A DNA stretch of 33,521 bases from Oscillospiraceae bacterium (GTDB taxonomy: Bacteria; Bacillota; Clostridia; Oscillospirales; Ruminococcaceae). The position numbers and the translations under genes are program-made. The stretch spans positions 1 through 33,521 of the forward strand of contig JAUNJJ010000032.1 of NCBI GenBank assembly GCA_030533325.1, written 5' to 3'. The notes beneath the pieces are model-generated. The model had not been told where the DNA came from, searched no databases, and saw nothing but the letters and a program-made list of their open reading frames with translations. This document shows positions 1 to 6,331 of this stretch, piece after piece. Position 1 is the stretch's first letter. Every line of letters starts with the position of its first letter.

Positions 1-60
1 TGACGCAAAGCTATAGGGACTGTGGAATGTCAGCCAGCTGCATTTATATGTTTAGCAGAA
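1..60 (+). promoter_or_regulatory. c-di-GMP-I (GEMM-I) riboswitch, 3' half only
   Basis: The window opens inside what reads as a GEMM-I aptamer. The highly conserved GACGCAAAGC core is at 2-11, followed by the P3 stem region (AGGGAC pairing in part with the GTC at 29-31) and the conserved AGCCAGCTGC element at 32-41. The 5' half, with the GGCAAACC-type strand and the GAAA tetraloop, lies outside the window. The aptamer is followed directly by an intrinsic terminator and then a ribosome-binding site and a lipoprotein nuclease gene, which is the normal riboswitch-expression platform-gene order. Whether c-di-GMP turns the gene on or off cannot be decided without the missing half. The motif match is strong; the assignment rests on recall of the family, not a covariance search. 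Confidence 0.82.
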
Positions 61-94
61 AACACCGCAGGCATTATAGCTTGCGGTGTTTTTT
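59..94 (+). terminator. Intrinsic terminator serving as the riboswitch expression platform
   Basis: The arms AACACCGCA and TGCGGTGTT enclose a short loop and are followed by a run of six T. The T-run abuts the first possible ATG codons, and the gene's ribosome-binding site lies just after it. Because the aptamer immediately precedes it and no gene end lies between, it is best read as the conditional terminator of the riboswitch rather than the end of an upstream gene. Confidence 0.85.
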
Positions 95-115
95 ATGAAA
101 ATGGGGGATATTTAT

Positions 116-1249
116 ATGGTGAAACGAGGAAAATCCATCCAAAAGGTATTGTCACTGTTGTTTGTTTCTTTATTGATGTTTTCGTCCTGTGGCGTCCCTG
201 ATTCATACCACAATCAAAGTGTTTATCGTATGAACATTGAGGATTCTGAATCTGATTATACAGTAACTGAAACCGGGAAACCAATTGATACTGAACCAGC
301 TACTGAAATTGAAACAACAGCAACATCCGAAACAATAACTGCAACTTCGATAGTTTCAACTGTACACGAAACGGAGCCAGCTGAAATTATCACTGAAGCG
401 GTTACTGAGAAAGCTGAGATAATTTTTCCGTCAGATTCTTCAGTAGCCATGTCTTCAATACCCGAATACAGTAGTGAAGCATACGTGGAAATAAATGATA
501 ATAAGCCTTATTTCGAAGTATTCACCGATCAATACTTTGAAAAATATTCTGAACTCGACAGTCTTGGAAGATGCGGAACGGTATTTGAAATGCTTGGACC
601 GGAAACAATGCCGGAAGCTGAACGTGAAGGTATCGGTATGATTAAGCCTTCCGGCTGGCATACAGTAAAATACCCTGAGCTTATCTCAGATTTGTATCTG
701 TATAATCGCTGTCATCTCATCGGGTATCAGCTTTGCGGAAAAAATGCAGATGAGAGAAATCTTATAACCGGTACAAGATACATGAATGTGTCCGGCATGC
801 TTCAGTTTGAGGATAAAACAGCAGAATATATCAGGCAGAGTGGCAATCATGTACTGTACAGGGTAACTCCTGTATTTGACGGCAGTAATCTTGTGGCCAG
901 CGGAGTGCTTATGGAGGCTTTGTCTGTCGAAGATAACGGTTCTGGACTAAGCTTTTGTGTTTTCTGTTACAACATTCAACCGGGAATAGAAATTAACTAT
1001 TCTGACGGTGAAAGTCAGATTGCAGAAATGCACGTTCAGACAGAACCTGAAGAAATTGAGAATGAGGTAGTGCCTGATACGGAAAATACCGGACAAGAGT
1101 ATATTTTGAATACCAATACAAAGAAATTTCATTACCCGTCATGCAGATCTGTCAAACAGATGAAGGAGGAGAATAAAAAAGAGTACACAGGAGCCAGAGA
1201 TGAGATAATCAGTCAGGGATATTCAGCCTGTAAGAACTGTAATCCATAG
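116..1249 (+). CDS. DNA/RNA non-specific endonuclease, lipoprotein, with C-terminal Ada-like zinc domain
   Basis: Likely a surface-anchored nuclease that degrades extracellular DNA or RNA. Start: ATG at 116 is chosen because GGGGGAT lies about six bases upstream; earlier in-frame codons overlap the terminator. Residues 1-25 form a lipoprotein signal with lipobox LMFSSC (Cys25). Residues about 45-105 are a Thr/Glu-rich linker of the kind that spans a cell wall. The nuclease core follows, with NRCHLIGYQL around His200, the position of the catalytic His of the DRGH motif in the EndA/NucA family, and the metal-site context ERNLITGTRYMN (Asn215). The last ~50 residues carry C-x(n)-CKNC with a conserved His, like the metal-binding domain of Ada that often decorates these nucleases. 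The DRGH motif reads NRCH here, a common Firmicute variant. The gene is probably controlled by c-di-GMP through the leader. Confidence 0.88.
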   Translation: MVKRGKSIQKVLSLLFVSLLMFSSCGVPDSYHNQSVYRMNIEDSESDYTVTETGKPIDTEPATEIETTATSETITATSIVSTVHETEPAEIITEAVTEKAEIIFPSDSSVAMSSIPEYSSEAYVEINDNKPYFEVFTDQYFEKYSELDSLGRCGTVFEMLGPETMPEAEREGIGMIKPSGWHTVKYPELISDLYLYNRCHLIGYQLCGKNADERNLITGTRYMNVSGMLQFEDKTAEYIRQSGNHVLYRVTPVFDGSNLVASGVLMEALSVEDNGSGLSFCVFCYNIQPGIEINYSDGESQIAEMHVQTEPEEIENEVVPDTENTGQEYILNTNTKKFHYPSCRSVKQMKEENKKEYTGARDEIISQGYSACKNCNP

Positions 1250-1280
1250 ACAAATGATAAGGAAAAATTTTCATATAAAA

Positions 1281-1330
1281 AACTGAAATCATGTGAAACA
1301 GCAAAGAATCACATGATCTCAGTTATTTTT
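1281..1330 (+). terminator. Intrinsic terminator of the nuclease gene
   Basis: A long stem with arms AACTGAAATCATGTGA and TCACATGATCTCAGTT (one bulge) encloses an AT-rich loop and is followed by ATTTTT. It lies about 30 bases after the nuclease stop codon. Confidence 0.85.
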
Positions 1331-1483
1331 AGCAAGAAATTCTAAGCAGTTGCGTTGTCCTGCTGAAAAAAGTAAGTATTATTTCATCAGTATATTTGTT
1401 GAAATTATGTAGTCTGTATCTTTTACACTGCAAATACAGTTGTCCTTAACAAAATAATTCTCATTTGAAATACAACAGTTATA

Positions 1484-1562
1484 GTGAACGAAAAAAATAT
1501 TTTTTCGTTCACCGGTGCCGATATGCACGGAGTGACAGCAGGGAACGGATGTGCAAGGCAAT
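1484..1562. repeat. Structured dispersed repeat, copy R1
   Basis: A perfect palindrome (GTGAACGAAAAAA / TTTTTTCGTTCAC, 1484-1512) is followed by a conserved core. The core begins TGCC, then TGCACGGAG, and ends GGATGTGCAAGGCAAT. TGCC..TGCAC at its start can pair with GTGCA.GGCA at its end. The same palindrome-plus-core order occurs in R2 (18797-18932) and, decayed, in R3 (20087-20146). The right edge of R1 abuts a truncated ATPase relic, so the element seems to have arrived at or near a site of gene decay. Confidence 0.7.
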
Positions 1563-1703
1563 ATTAATATCAGAGACCATTATTTTAAGACAATACTGAC
1601 ACTTGACAGATTTTCACCTGGTAATTATAATGGAATCATAGTTGAAAATGCTGTTGACTGGCTTATGAAACAGAACTGTTTATTTCACCGGTTTTGTTTC
1701 TGA
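1563..1703 (+). pseudogene. C-terminal relic of a DUF4143-type AAA ATPase
   Basis: One frame reads through this stretch to a TGA at 1701-1703 and gives a peptide including HYFKTILTLDRF and NGIIVENAVDWLM. This resembles the extreme C-terminus of ATP-binding proteins with DUF4143, where a K(Y/T)xLT(L/M)D...NGI...N(V/A)(I/V)DWL pattern is typical. No start codon, P-loop or upstream body remains; the left edge is repeat R1. The consensus-like promoter described separately lies within this relic. The family call is from memory of the motif and should be tested by a profile search. Confidence 0.5.
1603..1631 (+). promoter_or_regulatory. Consensus sigma-A promoter upstream of sfsA
   Basis: TTGACA and TATAAT both match the consensus perfectly and are separated by exactly 17 bases. 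Transcription would start near 1638 and give a leader of about 100 bases before sfsA. The leader holds two interleaved complementary pairs (1667-1676 with 1691-1700, and 1677-1684 with 1703-1710). The caveat is that the promoter lies inside the ATPase relic, so part of the match could be inherited coding sequence. Confidence 0.65.
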
Positions 1704-1738
1704 ATAAACAATGAACATTGATTAATGAAGAGGTAAAT

Positions 1739-2425
1739 ATGAAATATAAAAATATAGAATCAGCAACCTTTATCGCTAGACCGAATCGTTTTATAGCAAA
1801 AGTTGAAATAAACGGGGAGATTGAAACAGTTCATGTAAAGAATACCGGAAGGTGCAGGGAACTGCTTATACCAGGCAGTAAGGTCATTCTTGAAAAATCA
1901 GATAACCCTGACAGAAAAACAAAATATGATCTGATAGCTGTTTACAAAGAAAATCTTGGACTGGTCAATATTGATAGTCAGGCTCCGAATAAGGTTATAA
2001 AAGAGTGGCTTGAAAGCAAGCCTGAAATTTTTTCGAATATAACATTTCTCAAACCGGAATATACTTTTGGCAAATCAAGAGTAGATTTTTATCTTGAATG
2101 TGGTAACCGAAAAATTCTTATCGAGGTAAAAGGTTGTACACTTGAAATTGACGGTACAGGGTATTTCCCTGACGCACCTACAGAGCGAGGCGTAAAGCAT
2201 CTGAACGAACTTGCTGAAGCTTCAAAGCTTGGATACGAGTGCTATATAGCATTTGCCATCACCATGCCTGAAGTTACAAAGGTTTTTCCGAATTACAAAA
2301 CACACAAGGAGTTCGGAGATGCCCTGGATTATGCAGTAAAACAAGGTGTTAAAGTATTATATTTGCCTTGCGAAGTGAAAGAAAACAGTCTTGAAGTGAT
2401 GAGTTATATTTTAGCATTTTCATAA
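1739..2425 (+). CDS. sfsA: DNA/RNA nuclease SfsA (sugar fermentation stimulation protein)
   Basis: SfsA-family protein of 228 residues, the usual length. The ATG at 1739 is preferred to the upstream in-frame TTG at 1718, because GAAGAGG lies six bases before it and family N-termini begin at this point. Hallmarks are HVKNTGRC (residues about 32-39), a PD-(D/E)XK-type core with RVDFYLE (Asp116) and LIEVKGCT (Glu129, Lys131), and FPDAPTERGVKHLNEL around 143-158. E. coli SfsA was named for effects on maltose metabolism and is now regarded as a nuclease-fold nucleic-acid-binding protein; its physiological job is still unclear. The gene stands alone, with its own strong promoter and no clear terminator behind it. 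Confidence 0.93.
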   Translation: MKYKNIESATFIARPNRFIAKVEINGEIETVHVKNTGRCRELLIPGSKVILEKSDNPDRKTKYDLIAVYKENLGLVNIDSQAPNKVIKEWLESKPEIFSNITFLKPEYTFGKSRVDFYLECGNRKILIEVKGCTLEIDGTGYFPDAPTERGVKHLNELAEASKLGYECYIAFAITMPEVTKVFPNYKTHKEFGDALDYAVKQGVKVLYLPCEVKENSLEVMSYILAFS

Positions 2426-2772
2426 CACTTGTATGTGTCCGGAACATTTCCATATGGTGATTCGTTCTCGTTTTTCTGAACTTTATGTATTAGCTTATAA
2501 AAATTATATTCTGAAGAGTTCCTATGGTGAATCTGATATATTCATAGCCTCTTATCAAAAATATATTTGTAAATACAGTGCTGCACAAAAATATTATTAT
2601 TCATCTGGAAATTAACACAAAAATATTGTATAATATAGAAAATGTATTTTGTATAAAATATATTATATGAGGGACTTGCTGGTGTTAATTATTATTAGTA
2701 CAGAAAAATATGAATGTACCATTGGAGGATTTAATTACAGATTAACGCGGTGAAATTTTCAGGAGGGGAACT
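2426..2772 (+). other. AT-rich intergenic leader of the first GGDEF gene
   Basis: No convincing gene is present; a 60-codon open frame here has no ribosome-binding site or recognisable sequence. A TATAAT box at 2629-2634 could serve the downstream GGDEF gene, though no good -35 box is seen. A small stem (GTACA / TGTAC, about 2698-2719) lies in the putative leader. I see no recognisable riboswitch. Confidence 0.4.
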
Positions 2773-4452
2773 ATGGCGATACAAAGCATGATTTCTATTA
2801 CAATTGAAGCATTTGCTTTGATAGTAAGTATATTAATAAGCGTATCCCTGATAGTGCAAAAACGATGGGAACGCATAGATAAAGTTGTTTTATGGATGGT
2901 GTCATTTACAGTCTTACTGTTGTTCAATGATATTTTAGCTTATAATTACAGAGGAAACACAAGCAGCTTTGCCAGATGCATTGTTCGTATCAGCAATTTT
3001 GGGGTTTTTGCAATAAATTATCTGATGCTGATGGGTTATGGAATGTGTCTGAGAATATATACAAAGACCAAAAGTAAAATACAGATTCTGTGTTTCAGAG
3101 CGGTATCAGTGGGAATATGGATTTCTCTGATAATGTTGATTATTTCACAGTTCAGTAATTTTTTGTATTATTTTGATTCTGATAATTTTTATCACAGAGG
3201 AAAATTTTATCTGTTAACACAGTTCGTTCCGATTTTAGGTGGAATAATTTATTTTGGAATCATCATTGCAAACAGAAAAAATATTCAGCGAAATGAGTTA
3301 ATTGCTTTGAATGTATATCTGGTATTGCCATTTATCGGAACACTGCTTCAAAGTTTTATCTATGGATACCCGATACAAACTATTGCATGTGTTTTAGGAT
3401 GCTGGGGTTTGTATTTTTCAAGGGAAGTTGGAATACGCAATCAGCTTTCAAAATCACTGGAAACTGGAAGGGAAAAACAAAACAAACTGGAAAAAGCTCT
3501 TTCCGTCGTAAATGAGCAGTATTCTGTATTAAAGTCTATGTCAGAAATTTTTTACAGTATGCACCTTATTGATTTGACAAATGACAGCATAAAAGAATTT
3601 AATGCTAAAAATGAAATAAAAGAAACATTAAACAATCCGTTTGGTGCAGTAAAAATGATGGCAGATGTTATTAGTAAAGTAACAAGTGAAGATTACAAAA
3701 CAGCTGCTCTCAATTTCACTGATTTGAATACAATTTCCGATAGAATGCAGAATAAAAAAATTATCTCGGAAGAATTTATAGGAAATCGTTTAGGCTGGTA
3801 TCGTGCTCAGTTCATTACAATTGAAAATGATGCTGAGGGCAGGCCGGTTAAAATAATTTTTACCACTCAGGGTATTGATGAAGAAAAACGACAGAGAGAT
3901 TTGCTTATTAAAAAATCCCAGACGGATGAACTTACTGGTTTTTATAACAGAAGGGCTTACGAAGAAGATATCGTAAAATATAAAGATGAACAAATAGGAA
4001 ATGATTTTGTATACATTTCTCTTGACGTAAACAGTCTGAAGAAGGTTAATGATACCCTGGGACATGTTGCAGGTGATGAATTAATAGTTGGTGCCTGTGA
4101 ATGTATGAAGAGGGCTTTTGGCGATTCTGGCAAACTGTATCGCACAGGCGGTGACGAATTTGTATCCATAATATCAGCTGGTGAGAAACAGTTGAAAAAG
4201 GTACTTAACAACTTTGAGGAGATTACAAAAAACTGGTCAGGAAATCTGGTTGAAAGTCTGTCAGTATCTTATGGAGTTGTTACAAGAAAAGAAAATCCTG
4301 ATATTTCAATTGATAAAATGGCGATTATAGCCGATCAGAGAATGTATTCTCAAAAAAGAGAATACTATCAGAGAAAGGGTATAGACCGTAGAAACAGTCA
4401 GCAAGATCGAGTGCGCGGTTTGGATAATAACATTATTTCAGACCCTTTATAA
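2773..4452 (+). CDS. Membrane diguanylate cyclase (GGDEF) 1
   Basis: Predicted to make c-di-GMP from two GTP at the membrane. The start is fixed by AGGAGGGG six bases before ATG. The first ~220 residues hold about seven hydrophobic segments, forming an integral sensor module. A soluble stretch of about 150 residues follows, containing a possible coiled coil (EKQNKLEKALSVVNEQY) and a PAS-like region. The GGDEF domain occupies about 385-540, starting DELTGFYNRRAY, with an intact GGDEF signature at 459-463 (RTGGDEF). The positions where an RxxD inhibitory site would sit do not carry it, so classic product inhibition is not expected. A second GGDEF gene follows on the same strand after about 150 bases, apparently with its own promoter. 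The input signal is unknown. Confidence 0.9.
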   Translation: MAIQSMISITIEAFALIVSILISVSLIVQKRWERIDKVVLWMVSFTVLLLFNDILAYNYRGNTSSFARCIVRISNFGVFAINYLMLMGYGMCLRIYTKTKSKIQILCFRAVSVGIWISLIMLIISQFSNFLYYFDSDNFYHRGKFYLLTQFVPILGGIIYFGIIIANRKNIQRNELIALNVYLVLPFIGTLLQSFIYGYPIQTIACVLGCWGLYFSREVGIRNQLSKSLETGREKQNKLEKALSVVNEQYSVLKSMSEIFYSMHLIDLTNDSIKEFNAKNEIKETLNNPFGAVKMMADVISKVTSEDYKTAALNFTDLNTISDRMQNKKIISEEFIGNRLGWYRAQFITIENDAEGRPVKIIFTTQGIDEEKRQRDLLIKKSQTDELTGFYNRRAYEEDIVKYKDEQIGNDFVYISLDVNSLKKVNDTLGHVAGDELIVGACECMKRAFGDSGKLYRTGGDEFVSIISAGEKQLKKVLNNFEEITKNWSGNLVESLSVSYGVVTRKENPDISIDKMAIIADQRMYSQKREYYQRKGIDRRNSQQDRVRGLDNNIISDPL

Positions 4453-4561
4453 AAATGATGTTTTCGGGACATGTGGAGACCGTTGTACTTCTTTCCCGAA
4501 AAAGTCAGTCGGACAAGATGCAGAAGAATCACAAAAAATACTGGAAAAGTCTATTAATATA

Positions 4562-4570
4562 TGGTATAAT
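4562..4570 (+). promoter_or_regulatory. Extended -10 promoter element for GGDEF gene 2
   Basis: TGGTATAAT fits the extended -10 form TGnTATAAT. It lies about 36 bases before the GTG start of the second GGDEF gene; a matching -35 box is weak. A stem without a following T-run (TTTTCGGGA at 4461-4469 with TCCCGAAAA at 4494-4502) sits upstream, just after the first GGDEF gene. Confidence 0.5.
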
Positions 4571-4605
4571 AAATAGCAGATTATTCTTTGTATTTATGAG
4601 ATGAG

Positions 4606-6285
4606 GTGATTTTTATCCGTAAGCTGAAGAATATTAATTATATTGTACTTGGTATTGTTCTTGGAACAGTGGTTTTACTGTGTCTGACATTAGTAAGTTC
4701 AAAAATATTCAATAAATCTGAAAACGGCCTTACTGCCGAACTGATGCATATAGTAGTTACTCATGATGATGGAACAACTGATTATTATGATTCAAATATG
4801 ATTGGCAAAACCAGAAAAAACGACATAATCTTAGCCTCCGTTCAACTGCCTGCTAATCCTCACGACGGGAATTACAGTTTGTTTTCCAGTGCCTACAATA
4901 ATGTTGTAACAGTGAGATTTCAGGAACAGATACTGTTTTCATACGGTGAAGAGGCGTATAAAAACGGAAATCAGATAGGGAATGTTTTCATTTGTGCAGA
5001 TATTCCTGACGAGGCCTGGGGTGATATAATCGAAATTGAACTGAAAAATGTAGATTACAGTACAGTCGAATCTATTATGCCGATTGAGATTTACCGTTCT
5101 TCTGAAAGGAATATGTACCTTCTTAACGGCACAAAGGTAATTTACTATATGTCAATTATGTTTCTTGTAGCATGTGGTATTGCTTTGATTCCACTTATGT
5201 TCTGGAAACACAATGATCTGCTGCGGAACAGAGGACTCGTACTAATTCTGTTTATCGCCAGCACAATGATGTGGAGCATGGGGTATCAGAGATTATTTTT
5301 TATTACAGAAGGAAATTCTCCGCTGATCTGTAATCTTGAGTATGTAGGTATCAGTATGTCGTCTCCTTCTTTTTGTCTGTTTATGTTTGAGACGGAAACC
5401 GGAAAGAGAATAAAAAAAATATTGAGTATAGAGTTGAATTTTTTCCTGATACTTTTTGTGGCATGTGCATTATTAAATTCCTTTACTGTAAACTTTCACT
5501 ACTGCAGAACTCTTCCTTTAATCCACATTTCAATAATTATCGTTCTTCTGACGGTTGTTATTTACTTTATTATTGAAAGTTCTCCGAAAGATCAGTATGC
5601 CAAAAGCTTCAGAACAGGAACAATTGTATTTACAATGTTTGTTTTAGTTGATATGGTAGCATACTATCTTAAAACGAACGGTATAATCAGTGAAAGTATT
5701 GCATTAATTCCATTTGGTTTGTTTGCATATCTTCTCATTCTTTCTGTCAGCTACATTAATTATATCGTTGAATTTATGATAAGCTTCAAGGATAAGGAAC
5801 GACTTCAGAAACTTGCCTATACAGACGGTATGACAGGAGTGTCAAACAGAAGAGCTTGTCTTGATCAGATAGAAAAACTCAATACAGTTTCTTCATACGG
5901 AATTGTATTTGTTGATGTAAACAATTTGAAACTTGCAAATGATAAATACAGTCATGATGAAGGGGATAAACTAATTTGCCTTATGGCTGAGTCACTTTCA
6001 TCATCATTTGGAAATAAATGTTTTATAGGCAGGTATGGCGGAGATGAATTTATAATTTGTCTGGAGTCTGCTAAAGACATCAGAAATGAGATTGACAAAA
6101 AAATTAATTCTTTCCAGAATATCCTGAGAGAAGTGAATGATAAACATATTTTTCCTTTCGAAGTATCTGCTGCATGCGGTTATGCCCTGAGCAATGAAAA
6201 TCCAGGGAAAAACGCTGATGAGATTTTAGGTATTGCAGATTATAATATGTATGAAAACAAAAAGAAAATGAAAGAAAAAAAATAA
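4606..6285 (+). CDS. Membrane diguanylate cyclase (GGDEF) 2 with extracytoplasmic sensor domain
   Basis: Predicted c-di-GMP synthase with an outside-facing sensor. It has one N-terminal membrane segment (residues about 10-30), then about 150 residues of extracytoplasmic beta-rich domain resembling 7TMR-DISM sensors, then about seven membrane segments (about 185-400), then a GGDEF domain that starts TDGMTGVSNRRA and has an intact GRYGGDEF (Gly478 onward). No RxxD inhibitory site precedes the signature. The start is uncertain. GTG at 4606 overlaps the apparent Shine-Dalgarno GAGGTGAT, and that site is ideally spaced for an ATC codon at 4615; no ATG exists in frame near here. An upstream ATG at 4597 is closed by TGA. 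DISM-type sensors are often linked to carbohydrate or envelope signals, but the ligand is unknown. Confidence 0.88.
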   Translation: MIFIRKLKNINYIVLGIVLGTVVLLCLTLVSSKIFNKSENGLTAELMHIVVTHDDGTTDYYDSNMIGKTRKNDIILASVQLPANPHDGNYSLFSSAYNNVVTVRFQEQILFSYGEEAYKNGNQIGNVFICADIPDEAWGDIIEIELKNVDYSTVESIMPIEIYRSSERNMYLLNGTKVIYYMSIMFLVACGIALIPLMFWKHNDLLRNRGLVLILFIASTMMWSMGYQRLFFITEGNSPLICNLEYVGISMSSPSFCLFMFETETGKRIKKILSIELNFFLILFVACALLNSFTVNFHYCRTLPLIHISIIIVLLTVVIYFIIESSPKDQYAKSFRTGTIVFTMFVLVDMVAYYLKTNGIISESIALIPFGLFAYLLILSVSYINYIVEFMISFKDKERLQKLAYTDGMTGVSNRRACLDQIEKLNTVSSYGIVFVDVNNLKLANDKYSHDEGDKLICLMAESLSSSFGNKCFIGRYGGDEFIICLESAKDIRNEIDKKINSFQNILREVNDKHIFPFEVSAACGYALSNENPGKNADEILGIADYNMYENKKKMKEKK

Positions 6286-6294
6286 TTTTTATAC

Positions 6295-6331
6295 AAAAAA
6301 GGTATTCTCACACTGTGAGAATACCTTTTTT
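6295..6331. terminator. Bidirectional terminator between convergent GGDEF and GH31 genes
   Basis: AAAAAAGGTATTCTCAC and GTGAGAATACCTTTTTT form a near-perfect stem with A and T runs on the two sides, so it can terminate in both directions. It lies ten bases after the GGDEF stop. Its left part overlaps the last codons of the GH31 gene on the other strand, so the stem encodes the final residues GILTV. Confidence 0.88.

Noticed and set aside
1379..1561. 60-codon minus-strand frame across repeat R1
   Set aside because: It is formed by the palindrome and core of the repeat; no start signal and no protein-like pattern outside the repeat.
1484..1562. Repeat R1 as a second c-di-GMP riboswitch or a group II intron fragment
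   Set aside because: It lacks the GACGCAAAGC and AGCCAG elements of GEMM and the domain V signature of group II introns.
2433..2615. 60-codon open frame after sfsA
   Set aside because: No ribosome-binding site, a low-complexity Tyr/Lys/Ser composition caused by AT-rich DNA, and no recognisable motif.
2668..2754. Short 28-codon open frame just before the first GGDEF gene
   Set aside because: It lacks a Shine-Dalgarno site and any conserved feature; a leader peptide cannot be supported.
4461..4502. Stem TTTTCGGGA / TCCCGAAAA after the first GGDEF gene as a terminator
   Set aside because: The stem is real, but no T-run follows on either strand, so I did not call a terminator.
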